Positions 16,476 through 24,039 of a DNA stretch of 38,049 bases are shown here, piece after piece (within the stretch, counting starts at the first letter, position 1; each line of letters starts with the position of its first letter). The DNA comes from Gordonia otitidis NBRC 100426 (lineage in GTDB: Bacteria > Actinomycetota > Actinomycetes > Mycobacteriales > Mycobacteriaceae), in the NCBI RefSeq assembly GCF_000248075.1, contig NZ_BAFB01000023.1, positions 1 to 38,049 of the forward strand, read 5' to 3'. A model generated the notes under the pieces. It was not told where the DNA came from, searched no databases, and was given only the letters and a program-made list of their open reading frames with translations. Position numbers and translations under genes: made by a program.

Positions 16476-16494
16476 AAAGGCTACCCTAACCTAC
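16476..16494 (-). promoter_or_regulatory. IdeR/DtxR-type iron box upstream of flavodoxin
   Basis: On the minus strand the 19 bases read GTAGGTTAGGGTAGCCTTT. This agrees with the DtxR/IdeR consensus TTAGGTTAGGCTAACCTAA at 14 of 19 positions, and one half-site is perfect (TAGGTTAG). It lies 66 bp before the flavodoxin start. Binding by an IdeR homologue is inferred; that gene is not in the window. Confidence 0.7.
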
Positions 16495-16545
16495 TCGCGG
16501 TCGGGGCGGGCGTCGGTGTTGCTGGCGCAGGCCGTTTACGAAATT

Positions 16546-16561
16546 ACTTGGATGTCCTAGT
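16546..16561 (+). promoter_or_regulatory. Palindrome at the valine-operon promoter
   Basis: ACTTGGA-TG-TCCTAGT is an inverted repeat with six of seven arm positions paired. A possible -10 box TAGTAT overlaps its right end at 16559-16564. It lies about 90 bp before mmsA, facing away from the flavodoxin gene. A TetR- or GntR-type repressor is plausible; the protein is unknown. Confidence 0.45.
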
Positions 16562-16651
16562 ATATGGGGGACAGAGTCCGCATGGTCTCGATCATGGCTA
16601 CCTCTCGTGTACGAACCCAGAACATCCACCAACCAGAACAGGTGAAGACCG

Positions 16652-18190
16652 GTGACTGCTTCAGCTCCCTCCGTACCGTCCATCCCGCACTACCTCGGCG
16701 GTGAGCGCGTCAGCGTGACCGACGGCCGTCAGGCCGACGTGTTCAATCCGAGCACCGGTGCAGTTCAGGCAACCGTCCCCCTGGCGAGTAGCGACGAGGT
16801 CGCAGCGGCCGTCGCCACGGCCGTCGAGGCGCAGAAGGAGTGGGCTGCGTGGAATCCGCAGCGCCGTGCTCGCGTGATGATGCGGTTCGTCGATCTGGTC
16901 AATCAGAACGCCGACGAGATCGCCACGACGCTCTCGCTCGAACACGGCAAAACCCACGCCGACGCGCTCGGCGACATCCAGCGCGGCGTCGAGGTCATCG
17001 AATTCGCCATCGGCATACCGCATCTCATCAAGGGAGACTTCACCGAGGGCGCTGGCGCGGGCATCGATGTCCACTCGATCCGTCAACCGCTCGGCGTAGT
17101 CGCGGGCATCACCCCGTTCAACTTTCCTGCGATGATCCCGCTCTGGAAAGCCGGTCCGGCGCTCGCGTGCGGCAATGCCTTCATTCTCAAGCCCAGCGAG
17201 CGCGATCCGTCGGTTCCCGTCCTCCTCGCCGAATTGTTTACACAGGCGGGGCTTCCCGACGGAGTGTTCCAAGTTGTGCACGGCGACAAGGAGGCTGTCG
17301 ATGCTCTGCTCAATCATCCCGATGTGAAGGCGCTCGGCTTCGTCGGCAGCTCCGACATCGCGCAGTACATCTACTCCACAGCCGCAGCCAACGGCAAGCG
17401 CTCACAATGCTTCGGCGGGGCGAAGAACCACATGATCATCATGCCCGACGCCGACCTCGATCAGGCTGCGGACGCGCTCATTGGCGCCGGGTACGGCAGC
17501 GCAGGCGAGCGCTGCATGGCGATCAGCGTCGCGGTGCCGGTGGGTGAGCAGACCGCAGAACGTCTGCGCGCCAAACTGATCGACAAGGTCAACGGTCTGC
17601 GCGTCGGCCACAGCCTCGACCCGAAGGCCGACTACGGGCCGCTCGTCACGAAGGCGGCACTCGAACGCGTCAAGGGTTACATCGGCAAGGGCACCGAGGA
17701 AGGGGCCGAACTCGTCATCGACGGCCGCGAACGCGCCAGTGACGAGCAGACCTATGGCGACGACGACCTGTCGAGCGGATTCTTCATCGGACCGACCCTC
17801 TTCGACCACGTCACCAAGGACATGTCGATCTACACCGACGAGATCTTCGGCCCGGTGCTGTCGATCGTGCGCGCTGCAGACTATGAGGAAGCGTTGGCGC
17901 TCGCCTCGGATCACCAGTACGGCAACGGCGTCGCGATCTTCACGCGCGACGGCGACGCCGCCCGAGATTTCACCGCACGCGTCGACGTCGGCATGGTCGG
18001 TGTGAACGTCCCGATCCCGGTGCCGGTGGCCTACTACACATTCGGCGGCTGGAAGCGTTCGGGTTTCGGCGACCTCAACCAGCACGGACCCAGCTCGATC
18101 CAGTTCTACACCAAGACCAAGACGGTCACGTCGCGGTGGCCGTCGGGTATCAAGGACGGTGCCGAGTTCGTGATCCCGACGATGGACTGA
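16652..18190 (+). CDS. mmsA: CoA-acylating methylmalonate-semialdehyde dehydrogenase
   Basis: The 512-residue aldehyde dehydrogenase starts at GTG 16652. It has GVVAGITPFNFPAMIP, FILKPSERDPSVP, GFVGSSDIAQYIY and the catalytic Cys288 in GERCMAIS. The family-typical EHGKTHADALGD and PVPVAYYTFGGWKRSGFGD segments separate MmsA from ordinary aldehyde dehydrogenases. It oxidises methylmalonate semialdehyde to propionyl-CoA with release of CO2, using NAD+ and CoA, in valine (and thymine/inositol) catabolism. The next gene starts five bases after its stop. Confidence 0.93.
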   Translation: MTASAPSVPSIPHYLGGERVSVTDGRQADVFNPSTGAVQATVPLASSDEVAAAVATAVEAQKEWAAWNPQRRARVMMRFVDLVNQNADEIATTLSLEHGKTHADALGDIQRGVEVIEFAIGIPHLIKGDFTEGAGAGIDVHSIRQPLGVVAGITPFNFPAMIPLWKAGPALACGNAFILKPSERDPSVPVLLAELFTQAGLPDGVFQVVHGDKEAVDALLNHPDVKALGFVGSSDIAQYIYSTAAANGKRSQCFGGAKNHMIIMPDADLDQAADALIGAGYGSAGERCMAISVAVPVGEQTAERLRAKLIDKVNGLRVGHSLDPKADYGPLVTKAALERVKGYIGKGTEEGAELVIDGRERASDEQTYGDDDLSSGFFIGPTLFDHVTKDMSIYTDEIFGPVLSIVRAADYEEALALASDHQYGNGVAIFTRDGDAARDFTARVDVGMVGVNVPIPVPVAYYTFGGWKRSGFGDLNQHGPSSIQFYTKTKTVTSRWPSGIKDGAEFVIPTMD

Positions 18191-18195
18191 GTGGG

Positions 18196-19374
18196 ATGAC
18201 CACCACGACATCCGCCATACCGACCGGCGGCCTCGACGCCGACGAACGCGTCATCGTCGAGACCGCGGCGGCGTTCGCCGCCAAAAAGCTTGCGCCGCAC
18301 GCACTCGAGTGGGATGCCGACGATCACTTCCCGGTCGACGAGCTGCGAGAGGCCGCCGAACTCGGGATGGGTGCCATCTACTGTTCGGAGGACGTGGGCG
18401 GCAGCGGACTCCGCAGACTCGACGGAGTGCGCATCTTCGAGCAGCTCGCCTACGCCGATCCCGCCGTCGCCGCGTTCCTCTCCATCCACAACATGTGCAC
18501 CTGGATGGTCGACAGCTACGGCACCGACGAGCAACGGGCACAATGGATTCCGCGCTTGGCGAGTATGGAGACCATCGCGAGCTACTGCCTGACCGAGCCC
18601 GGCGCCGGCTCCGACGCCGCGGCGTTGTCGACGCGCGCGGAGAAGGTTGGCGACGAGTACGTGCTCACCGGCGTGAAGCAGTTCATCTCGGGCGCCGGGT
18701 CGTCGGATCTGTACGTCGTGATGGCACGCACCGGTGGCGACGGACCGAAGGGCATCTCGACGTTCCTCGTCGAGAAAGATGCTGCGGGACTGAGCTTCGG
18801 GGCGCAGGAACACAAGATGGGATGGCACGCGCAGCCGACAGCGCAGGTCATCCTCGACGAGGTGCGCGTGCCCGCAGCCAATCTTCTGGGTGGGCAGGAG
18901 GGGATCGGGTTCGGTATCGCGATGAACGGTCTCAACGGAGGTCGGCTGAACATCGCGGCGTCGTCGCTCGGTGGCGCACAGGCCGCCTTCGACAAGGCAG
19001 CAGCCTACGTCGCATCGCGGAAGGCATTCGGGAGCAACCTCATCGACGAGCCGACGATCCGCTTCACGCTCGCCGACATGGCGACATCGCTGCAGACCTC
19101 TCGGCTGATGCTGTGGCATGCGGCGTCGGCTCTCGACGCCGGGGCAGTCGACAAGGTCGAGCAGTGCGCGATGGCCAAACGGTACGTCACCGACTCCTGC
19201 TACACCGTCGCCGACCAGGCCCTGCAACTGCACGGCGGTTACGGCTACCTCACTGAATACGGGATCGAGAAGATCGTCCGAGACCTGCGCGTCCACCGGA
19301 TTCTCGAGGGGACCAACGAGATCATGCGCGTCGTCGTCGGCCGGTCAGTGGCTACCCGATTCCGCGACGCATGA
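18196..19374 (+). CDS. Acyl-CoA dehydrogenase, isobutyryl-CoA dehydrogenase type
   Basis: ATG 18196, just after the mmsA stop, gives 392 residues, the normal family length. It has YCLTEPGAGSDAAALST and KQFISGAGSSDLYVVMART for FAD and substrate binding. RKAFGSNLIDEPTIRF, LQLHGGYGYL and the C-terminal RILEGTNEIMR follow. The catalytic Glu of short-chain dehydrogenases of this class is expected in the EGTNE region. Between mmsA and mmsB it most likely oxidises isobutyryl-CoA to methacrylyl-CoA in valine breakdown. 2-methylbutyryl-CoA is another possible substrate. Confidence 0.9.
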   Translation: MTTTTSAIPTGGLDADERVIVETAAAFAAKKLAPHALEWDADDHFPVDELREAAELGMGAIYCSEDVGGSGLRRLDGVRIFEQLAYADPAVAAFLSIHNMCTWMVDSYGTDEQRAQWIPRLASMETIASYCLTEPGAGSDAAALSTRAEKVGDEYVLTGVKQFISGAGSSDLYVVMARTGGDGPKGISTFLVEKDAAGLSFGAQEHKMGWHAQPTAQVILDEVRVPAANLLGGQEGIGFGIAMNGLNGGRLNIAASSLGGAQAAFDKAAAYVASRKAFGSNLIDEPTIRFTLADMATSLQTSRLMLWHAASALDAGAVDKVEQCAMAKRYVTDSCYTVADQALQLHGGYGYLTEYGIEKIVRDLRVHRILEGTNEIMRVVVGRSVATRFRDA

Positions 19375-19420
19375 CCAACACGTCAGCATCACAACCACTT
19401 TCAGCTCAGGAGAATCGACA

Positions 19421-20290
19421 ATGACGACGATCGCCTTTCTAGGACTCGGCAACATGGGCGGGCCCATGGCCGCCAATCTCGTCAAGGCAGGCCACACGGT
19501 CCACGGCTTCGATCCGGTACCCGAGGCGGTCAAGACCGCCGAGGCGAACGGGGTTCTGACCTTTCCCACGGCGGTCGAGGCCGTGGCGGTCGCCGAGGTC
19601 GTGATCACGATGCTCCCGAACGGGGCGATCGTGAAGAAGCTCTACGATGAGATCCTGCCGGCAACGGCGACGGGTGCGCTGTTGATCGACAGCTCGACCA
19701 TCTCGGTCGCCGACGCCCGCGATATCAATTCGCGCGCTGCAGCTCTCGGCTTCGCACAGGTCGACGCACCGGTGTCCGGTGGTGTGCGGGGTGCCGTCGC
19801 GGGAACCCTGGCATTCATGGTGGGCGGCAGCGAGGAGGCGTTTGTCGCGGCGCGGTCCACCCTGGAGCCCATGGCGGGCAAGATCATCCACTGCGGTGAG
19901 GCCGGCGCGGGTCAGGCGGCAAAGGTGTGCAACAACATGCTGCTCGCCGTGCAGCAGATCGCCGTCGGCGAGGCCTTCGTACTCGCGGAGAAACTCGGAC
20001 TGTCCGACGAGGCGCTCTACGACGTCGTGACCGGCGCGACCGGGAACTGCTGGGCGATCGAGGCGAACTGTCCGGTACCGGGACCTCAGCCCACGTCGCC
20101 CGCGAACAACGAGTTCAAGCCCGGCTTCGCGACCGCGCTGATGAACAAAGACCTCGGCCTCGCGCTCGACGCCATCGCCGACACCGGCTCACGCGCTCCA
20201 CTCGGCGAGCACGCCGCCGCGCTGTACAAGTCGTTCGCCGAGCAGCACGCCGATCTCGATTTCTCGGCGATCATCGAGACGTTGCGCTGA
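19421..20290 (+). CDS. mmsB: 3-hydroxyisobutyrate dehydrogenase
   Basis: ATG 19421 follows CAGGAGAA at good spacing. The 289-residue enzyme has the Rossmann motif FLGLGNMGGPMAANL, the substrate loop DAPVSGGVRGAVAGTLAFMVGG and the catalytic Lys region GQAAKVCNNMLLA. KPGFATALMNKDLGLAL closes the active site. It oxidises 3-hydroxyisobutyrate to methylmalonate semialdehyde with NAD+, feeding MmsA. Together with the two genes before it this makes the core valine catabolic operon. Enoyl-CoA hydratase and 3-hydroxyisobutyryl-CoA hydrolase are not in the window. Confidence 0.93.
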   Translation: MTTIAFLGLGNMGGPMAANLVKAGHTVHGFDPVPEAVKTAEANGVLTFPTAVEAVAVAEVVITMLPNGAIVKKLYDEILPATATGALLIDSSTISVADARDINSRAAALGFAQVDAPVSGGVRGAVAGTLAFMVGGSEEAFVAARSTLEPMAGKIIHCGEAGAGQAAKVCNNMLLAVQQIAVGEAFVLAEKLGLSDEALYDVVTGATGNCWAIEANCPVPGPQPTSPANNEFKPGFATALMNKDLGLALDAIADTGSRAPLGEHAAALYKSFAEQHADLDFSAIIETLR

Positions 20291-20318
20291 CCTGCGGCCG
20301 GGGCGCCAGATGCCGCGA

Positions 20319-20366
20319 ATCCGTATGACCTACTGACCGGAAAACCGGGCCGTGCGTCATACGGAT
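20319..20366. repeat. Palindromic element upstream of the second AbiEi gene
   Basis: ATCCGTATGAC at 20319-20329 is the perfect reverse complement of GTCATACGGAT at 20356-20366. The 26-base loop holds a smaller hairpin CCGG-AAAA-CCGG. It follows the mmsB stop and may also act as its terminator. A related palindrome with GTATGAC/GTCATAC arms lies downstream of the AbiEi gene at 21370-21409. Confidence 0.85.
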
Positions 20367-20451
20367 GGAGATGCTGCATTCCGTTGCGCGCGGTGTCACC
20401 TCGCGCCCAGGGCGACGGAACCAGTTCGGGGCCGCGCGCGTCCAAGTCCGC

Positions 20452-21321
20452 ATGGATATAAGCGAGTTGTCGGTGCGGCGTGACGGGGTGTTCAGCGCAG
20501 CTGAGGCACGCGCCTGCGGGCTGAGCACGTCCGCAATCAGCCGCCGCGTAGTCTCCGGCGCATGGCGTGAAGCGGCACCGGGTGTGTACCTCGTCGCGGG
20601 ACATGCGCGGGGAGCTCGGGCACAAGCGCGAATCGCGGTGCTCTCGGTGCACCGCGACGCAGTACTCGGCGGTGCGGCGGCGGCCTGGTGGCTTGGCCTA
20701 TGCCATGACGAACCGCGCAAGCATCTGGTCTTCACACGCACCCGGGGTCGAGCGCGACGATCGTCGGCGACGGCGGTGAGCCGCTACCGGAGGCTCGACG
20801 ACGTCGACATAGTTGTGCGCGAAGGACTACGGACAACGTCGACCGACCTCACAGTGCTCGAAGCCGCAGTGGTGCTGGGGCTGTCGTTCATGGATTCGGC
20901 GCTGCTCTCTGGTCGGGTGACGCTCGACTCCCTCGACGCCGCGCACGCCCGCTACCCGGGGCGTCACGGTGCGCCGCTGGTACGTGGCTACCTCGACCTC
21001 CTCGCCGACGGCACGCGGTCAGCGGCCGAGCGGGTCATGACGTCGATCCTGGACGGGGCAGGCATCACCGGGTGGGTCGCGAACCTGCCAGAGGGCGGAT
21101 ACGTGATCGACGTCGCCTTTCCGGCAGCAAAGCTCGCCGTTGAGGTCGACGGTTTCGCATATCACCGCGATGCCAAGGCGTTTCAGCATGACCGCACGCG
21201 TCGGAACGCACTGACTGCCCGGGGCTGGACGGTACTGAACTTCACCTGGGCCGATCTGATCGAGCGGCCCGACCACGTGATCAACCTGATCGCGGCCGCG
21301 CTCGACCGCTCGGCGGCGTGA
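20452..21321 (+). CDS. Second AbiEi-like / DUF559 protein with PD-(D/E)XK-like C-terminus
   Basis: ATG 20452 (MDISELSVRRDG) is preferred over an ATG at 20365, which lies inside the upstream palindrome. The 289-residue protein begins with a winged-helix AbiEi-like domain (FSAAEARACGLSTSAISRRV, then WREAAPGVYLVAG). It ends with a DUF559/Vsr-like region: YVIDVAFPAAKLAVEVDG, a following H, then HDRTRRNALTARGWTVLNFTW. The D...K.AVE.DG...H pattern and GW.V motif match the gene at 8472-9305, though the rest differs widely. Nuclease activity and targets are unknown. It has no operon partner and sits between two palindromic repeats. Confidence 0.75.
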   Translation: MDISELSVRRDGVFSAAEARACGLSTSAISRRVVSGAWREAAPGVYLVAGHARGARAQARIAVLSVHRDAVLGGAAAAWWLGLCHDEPRKHLVFTRTRGRARRSSATAVSRYRRLDDVDIVVREGLRTTSTDLTVLEAAVVLGLSFMDSALLSGRVTLDSLDAAHARYPGRHGAPLVRGYLDLLADGTRSAAERVMTSILDGAGITGWVANLPEGGYVIDVAFPAAKLAVEVDGFAYHRDAKAFQHDRTRRNALTARGWTVLNFTWADLIERPDHVINLIAAALDRSAA

Positions 21322-21369
21322 ACCGCACGACGACGGACTCGTGCCCGAGCCCGCCCACCGCGCCGGACA

Positions 21370-21409
21370 GTATGACAAACAGCCCGCGAACCCGGGATGT
21401 CCGTCATAC
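21370..21409. repeat. Palindromic element downstream of the second AbiEi gene
   Basis: GTATGAC at 21370-21376 pairs with GTCATAC at 21403-21409. CGGACA/TGTCCG (21364-21369, 21398-21403) offers an alternative stem. CCGTCATACGGA on its right side resembles the right arm of the element at 20319-20366. In addition CCGTGCGTCA occurs at 20350-20359 and again at 21423-21432. Confidence 0.75.
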
Positions 21410-21429
21410 GGAACGACGAGGACCGTGCG

Positions 21430-21933
21430 TCAGAAGTCCCCCGCGTGATGGCGCAGCGACTGGATCGCCGAGACCAGTCCGCCGATCTCGGACTCGTCCA
21501 TCCCGACGTCGGAGAACACCTCGCGATTGAGTGTCGTCGTCGCATCCTCGACTGTCGAGCGGCCGAGGTCGGTGATCTCGACCAGGGTGGTGCGGCCGTC
21601 GGTGGGGTGGGGGAGGCGTCGGACCAGCTGTGCTTCCTCGAGTCGTCGAATCGCGTGGGTGACGCTCGTGACGTGTACCTGGAGACGGTCGCTTGCCTTG
21701 GTGATGGGCAGCGCGCCGTTGCGCGAGAACGCCAGAAGGCGTAGCAGTTCGAACCGTGAGAACGTCAGATCGTAAGGGCGCAGCGCTGTTTCGACTCGGC
21801 CCAGCAAGATCTGGTGTGCGCGCATCACCGACGTGACCGCGACCATCCCCTCGGCGACGTCGCCCCATCCGGCCGAGGTCCAATTGGCCTTCGCCTCGGC
21901 GATCGGGTCGAACTCCATACTGTGACCAGCCAT
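21430..21933 (-). CDS. MarR family transcriptional regulator
   Basis: The 167-residue protein (ATG 21933, or MEFD a few codons later) has the MarR winged-helix core: LTFSRFELLRLLAFS, ITKASDRLQVHVTSVTHAIRRLEEAQLV as recognition region, and the wing with DGRTTLVEITDLG. It lies 10 bp after the TetR gene on the same strand, so both are probably co-transcribed. Its ligand and targets are not evident; the valine operon and the DUF4188 gene are the closest candidates. Confidence 0.87.
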   Translation of the reverse strand: MAGHSMEFDPIAEAKANWTSAGWGDVAEGMVAVTSVMRAHQILLGRVETALRPYDLTFSRFELLRLLAFSRNGALPITKASDRLQVHVTSVTHAIRRLEEAQLVRRLPHPTDGRTTLVEITDLGRSTVEDATTTLNREVFSDVGMDESEIGGLVSAIQSLRHHAGDF

Positions 21934-21943
21934 GGGCGTCAGC

Positions 21944-22558
21944 CTATCCGGCCTGTGGATCGTCAGACGTTGTTGCCGATTCGGCGCGCCACCCGTCGAT
22001 CACGGCCAATGCCGAGGCCGCGGGATCGGCCTCTGCCGGCACCAGTCCTGCAAGGAGCAGTTGCGAGAGGCCGTGCACGCTCGACCACAGCGAGACGACG
22101 ATCGTCGAAGGCTCGACACGTCGCAGCACCCCGGACTCGATCGCGCGGCGAACCGCGTCGTCAAGAGGGGCGATTGCCCGCGCTGCAGCCTCGTCGAGTT
22201 CTGCTGTCGGCGTGAGCCCGGCGACGGTGGGCGAGAACATGACCGCGAAGAGTCGTGGATTGGTCAGTGCCCATTGCACGTACGTCATGCCGAGGCCAGC
22301 GATGTCGCGCTCGGGGGCGTCGGATGCGCCCACCGATTCCTGTGCCGAGGCGAAGCTGTCGAATGCGCGGACGAGCACCCCCACCTGGAGGTCGGCCATG
22401 CTGCCGAACAAGGAGTAGACAGCAGTGGTCGACGTCCCGGCGGCGCTGGCGACGGTTCGCACAGTCAAGGCGCCGAAGCCGTCGTTTGCCGTGATGTCCA
22501 CTGCCAGGTCGAGCAGTCGGTCGCGCAACTCGACGGTGTGCACTTTGGGTCTTGCCAT
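21944..22558 (-). CDS. TetR family transcriptional regulator
   Basis: ATG 22558 gives 204 residues opening with the TetR DNA-binding domain (LLDLAVDITANDGFGALTVRTVASAAGTSTTAVYSLFGS). The C-terminal half is the ligand/dimer domain with a TetR_C-like FAVMFSPT segment. It is divergent from the DUF4188 gene across 58 bp. A perfect palindrome at 22588-22598 in that gap suggests it represses both itself and its neighbour. The MarR gene follows 10 bp downstream. Confidence 0.87.
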   Translation of the reverse strand: MARPKVHTVELRDRLLDLAVDITANDGFGALTVRTVASAAGTSTTAVYSLFGSMADLQVGVLVRAFDSFASAQESVGASDAPERDIAGLGMTYVQWALTNPRLFAVMFSPTVAGLTPTAELDEAAARAIAPLDDAVRRAIESGVLRRVEPSTIVVSLWSSVHGLSQLLLAGLVPAEADPAASALAVIDGWRAESATTSDDPQAG

Positions 22559-22587
22559 GACGCACATTGTTTCATAACATCGTTCTA

Positions 22588-22598
22588 TAACAGTGTTA
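22588..22598. promoter_or_regulatory. Operator candidate between tetR and the DUF4188 gene
   Basis: TAACAGTGTTA is a perfect 11-bp palindrome in an AT-rich stretch within a GC-rich window. It lies 30 bp from the TetR start and 19 bp from the DUF4188 start. A related TAACAT half lies at 22575-22580. Its placement fits TetR autoregulation. Confidence 0.55.
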
Positions 22599-22616
22599 CT
22601 AATTCTGGAGGTCGTC

Positions 22617-23123
22617 ATGTCCAACGTTGACGAGATCCCACGGATTACCAATGTGACGCCTCCCGACGGTGCTGCATTGTTTCTCATCGGGATGCGGATC
22701 AACCGCCCGCTGAGGGTGCGGTCGTGGTTTTACGTGTTCGTTGCGATGCCACGGATGCTGTGGCATCTGCGTCGGCATCGTGAGAAGGGGATGCTGTCTT
22801 ATCGGCTCTATTTGGGGCCTTCGCCCATGGTCCTGTCCTACTGGAAATCGCCGGAAGCGTTGCAGAATTTTGCCTCTGACCCAGCGGCTCCTCACCTACC
22901 TGCATGGCGCTGGTTCAACGCCAATGTTCGCGGGCGAAGCGATGTCGGGATCTGGCACGAGACATACGTGATCGGCGACCATGAGTCGATCAGCTATGCG
23001 ATGCCGTCCTGGGGATTGGCGCGGGCCTTCGGCGCCATTCCGGTAGACGGCGCTCACGCCACGGCGAGGGGCAGGCTCGCCGAGAACGCAGATGCACGCC
23101 GCGGGTGCCCGGTGTCGCGCTGA
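22617..23123 (+). CDS. DUF4188 (monooxygenase-like) protein
   Basis: ATG 22617 follows GGAGG at 22607-22611 with good spacing. The 168-residue protein resembles DUF4188 proteins, which have a dimeric alpha-beta barrel-like fold. Visible features are FLIGMRINRPLRVRSW near the start, LYLGPSPMVLSYWKSPEAL in the middle and a conserved W.R.FN/G.WHETY stretch. The biochemical role is not established; a monooxygenase or haem-related activity is only a possibility. Divergent from a TetR gene, it is probably ligand induced. Confidence 0.75.
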   Translation: MSNVDEIPRITNVTPPDGAALFLIGMRINRPLRVRSWFYVFVAMPRMLWHLRRHREKGMLSYRLYLGPSPMVLSYWKSPEALQNFASDPAAPHLPAWRWFNANVRGRSDVGIWHETYVIGDHESISYAMPSWGLARAFGAIPVDGAHATARGRLAENADARRGCPVSR

Positions 23124-23126
23124 CGG

Positions 23127-23771
23127 TCAGCGCTTCTCGTGGGTGAGAAGCATCTCGATCGCGCCCACGATCGTGTCGGCGAGGTCCGCTGCGGTGCGTT
23201 CGCCGAGGTCGCCGCGCTGCTCGTCGGAGCGGAGCATGATCACCGATTCGACGAGGCGAAAGGGGAGGAGGGAGCGTGTGTCCGACGGGTCGTCGATCGC
23301 CGCGGCCGCCAGGGTTTCGTATGCTGCGGCGAGTTCTGTTCGCGCCGTGCGAAATTGAGTGAAACGTTCGTCGCCGACCTCGGGTAGCAGATATAGCGAC
23401 CCCAGGTTCCACCGCTCGTCGACGAGTTGCGCGACGTCGAAGCGCGCGAGATCGAGCAGTCTGTCGAGCGGTGCGCGGTCGTCGGCCAGTAGTTCTCGTG
23501 CGCGCTCGAGAGAGCCGACAACGGTCGCGTCGAGGAGCGCGGCGAGAATGTCGTCCTTGGTCGTGAAGTAGTGGTACATCGACGCCTGGCGGATGCCGAC
23601 GGCTTCGGCGATCATGCGGGTCGACGTTCCGGTGTAACCGTGGCGGCAGAAGAGTTCGGCAGCGGCGTCGAGGATCTCCTCGCGCGCTGTTGCGCCCCGT
23701 CTGCGTTGCTCGACGAGACGCGGTCTGCCGGGCCCAGTCGCCGCTCGGCCCGGCCGGGAGGCAGTACTCAT
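23127..23771 (-). CDS. TetR family regulator divergent from the guanidine-type operon
   Basis: ATG 23771 gives 214 residues; the open frame upstream to 23819 has no protein-like sequence. A basic leader precedes the helix-turn-helix (AREEILDAAAELFCRHGYTGTSTRMIAEAVGIRQASMYHYFTTKDDI). A TetR C-domain follows with RWNLGSLYLLPEV. It is transcribed away from the permease/allophanate operon across 268 bp. The inverted repeat at 23979-24000 may be its site. It converges with the DUF4188 gene with a 3-bp gap. Control of the nitrogen operon is inferred from position. Confidence 0.85.
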   Translation of the reverse strand: MSTASRPGRAATGPGRPRLVEQRRRGATAREEILDAAAELFCRHGYTGTSTRMIAEAVGIRQASMYHYFTTKDDILAALLDATVVGSLERARELLADDRAPLDRLLDLARFDVAQLVDERWNLGSLYLLPEVGDERFTQFRTARTELAAAYETLAAAAIDDPSDTRSLLPFRLVESVIMLRSDEQRGDLGERTAADLADTIVGAIEMLLTHEKR

Positions 23772-23978
23772 GTCACGCTCTCTCGCTGTTGGGTCGTCGG
23801 ACCTCGGTGCGGAGGTCAACTGACGAGATCGGCCTCGTCGAGTCTAGTCGAGCAGGCATGACGCCAGGTCCGGGCGTCGTGCACACCTCGCTGCGTGTAC
23901 CCGGCACGCGTAACACGCCTGTAGCGCGAGTTTCCACGCTTGCAACATAACTGTCACTCGATAGAAAAAGCCCGAGAG

Positions 23979-24000
23979 TTATCTATCAACTGGCAGATAA
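23979..24000 (+). promoter_or_regulatory. Inverted repeat upstream of the permease operon
   Basis: TTATCT and AGATAA form perfect 6-bp arms around a 10-base spacer, 40 bp before the permease start. A GATAG/CTATC pair overlaps it at 23960-23987. It is the most AT-rich part of the region and probably includes promoter elements. No guanidine riboswitch pattern was seen in 23772-24039. Confidence 0.5.
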
Positions 24001-24039
24001 ACCAGCTCACCGTGGAGCCTCACCGCAAAGGACCGATCG

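Noticed and set aside
23772..24039. Guanidine-I, -II or -III riboswitch
   Set aside because: No conserved blocks or paired ACGR-loop hairpins could be found by eye; a covariance search would be decisive.
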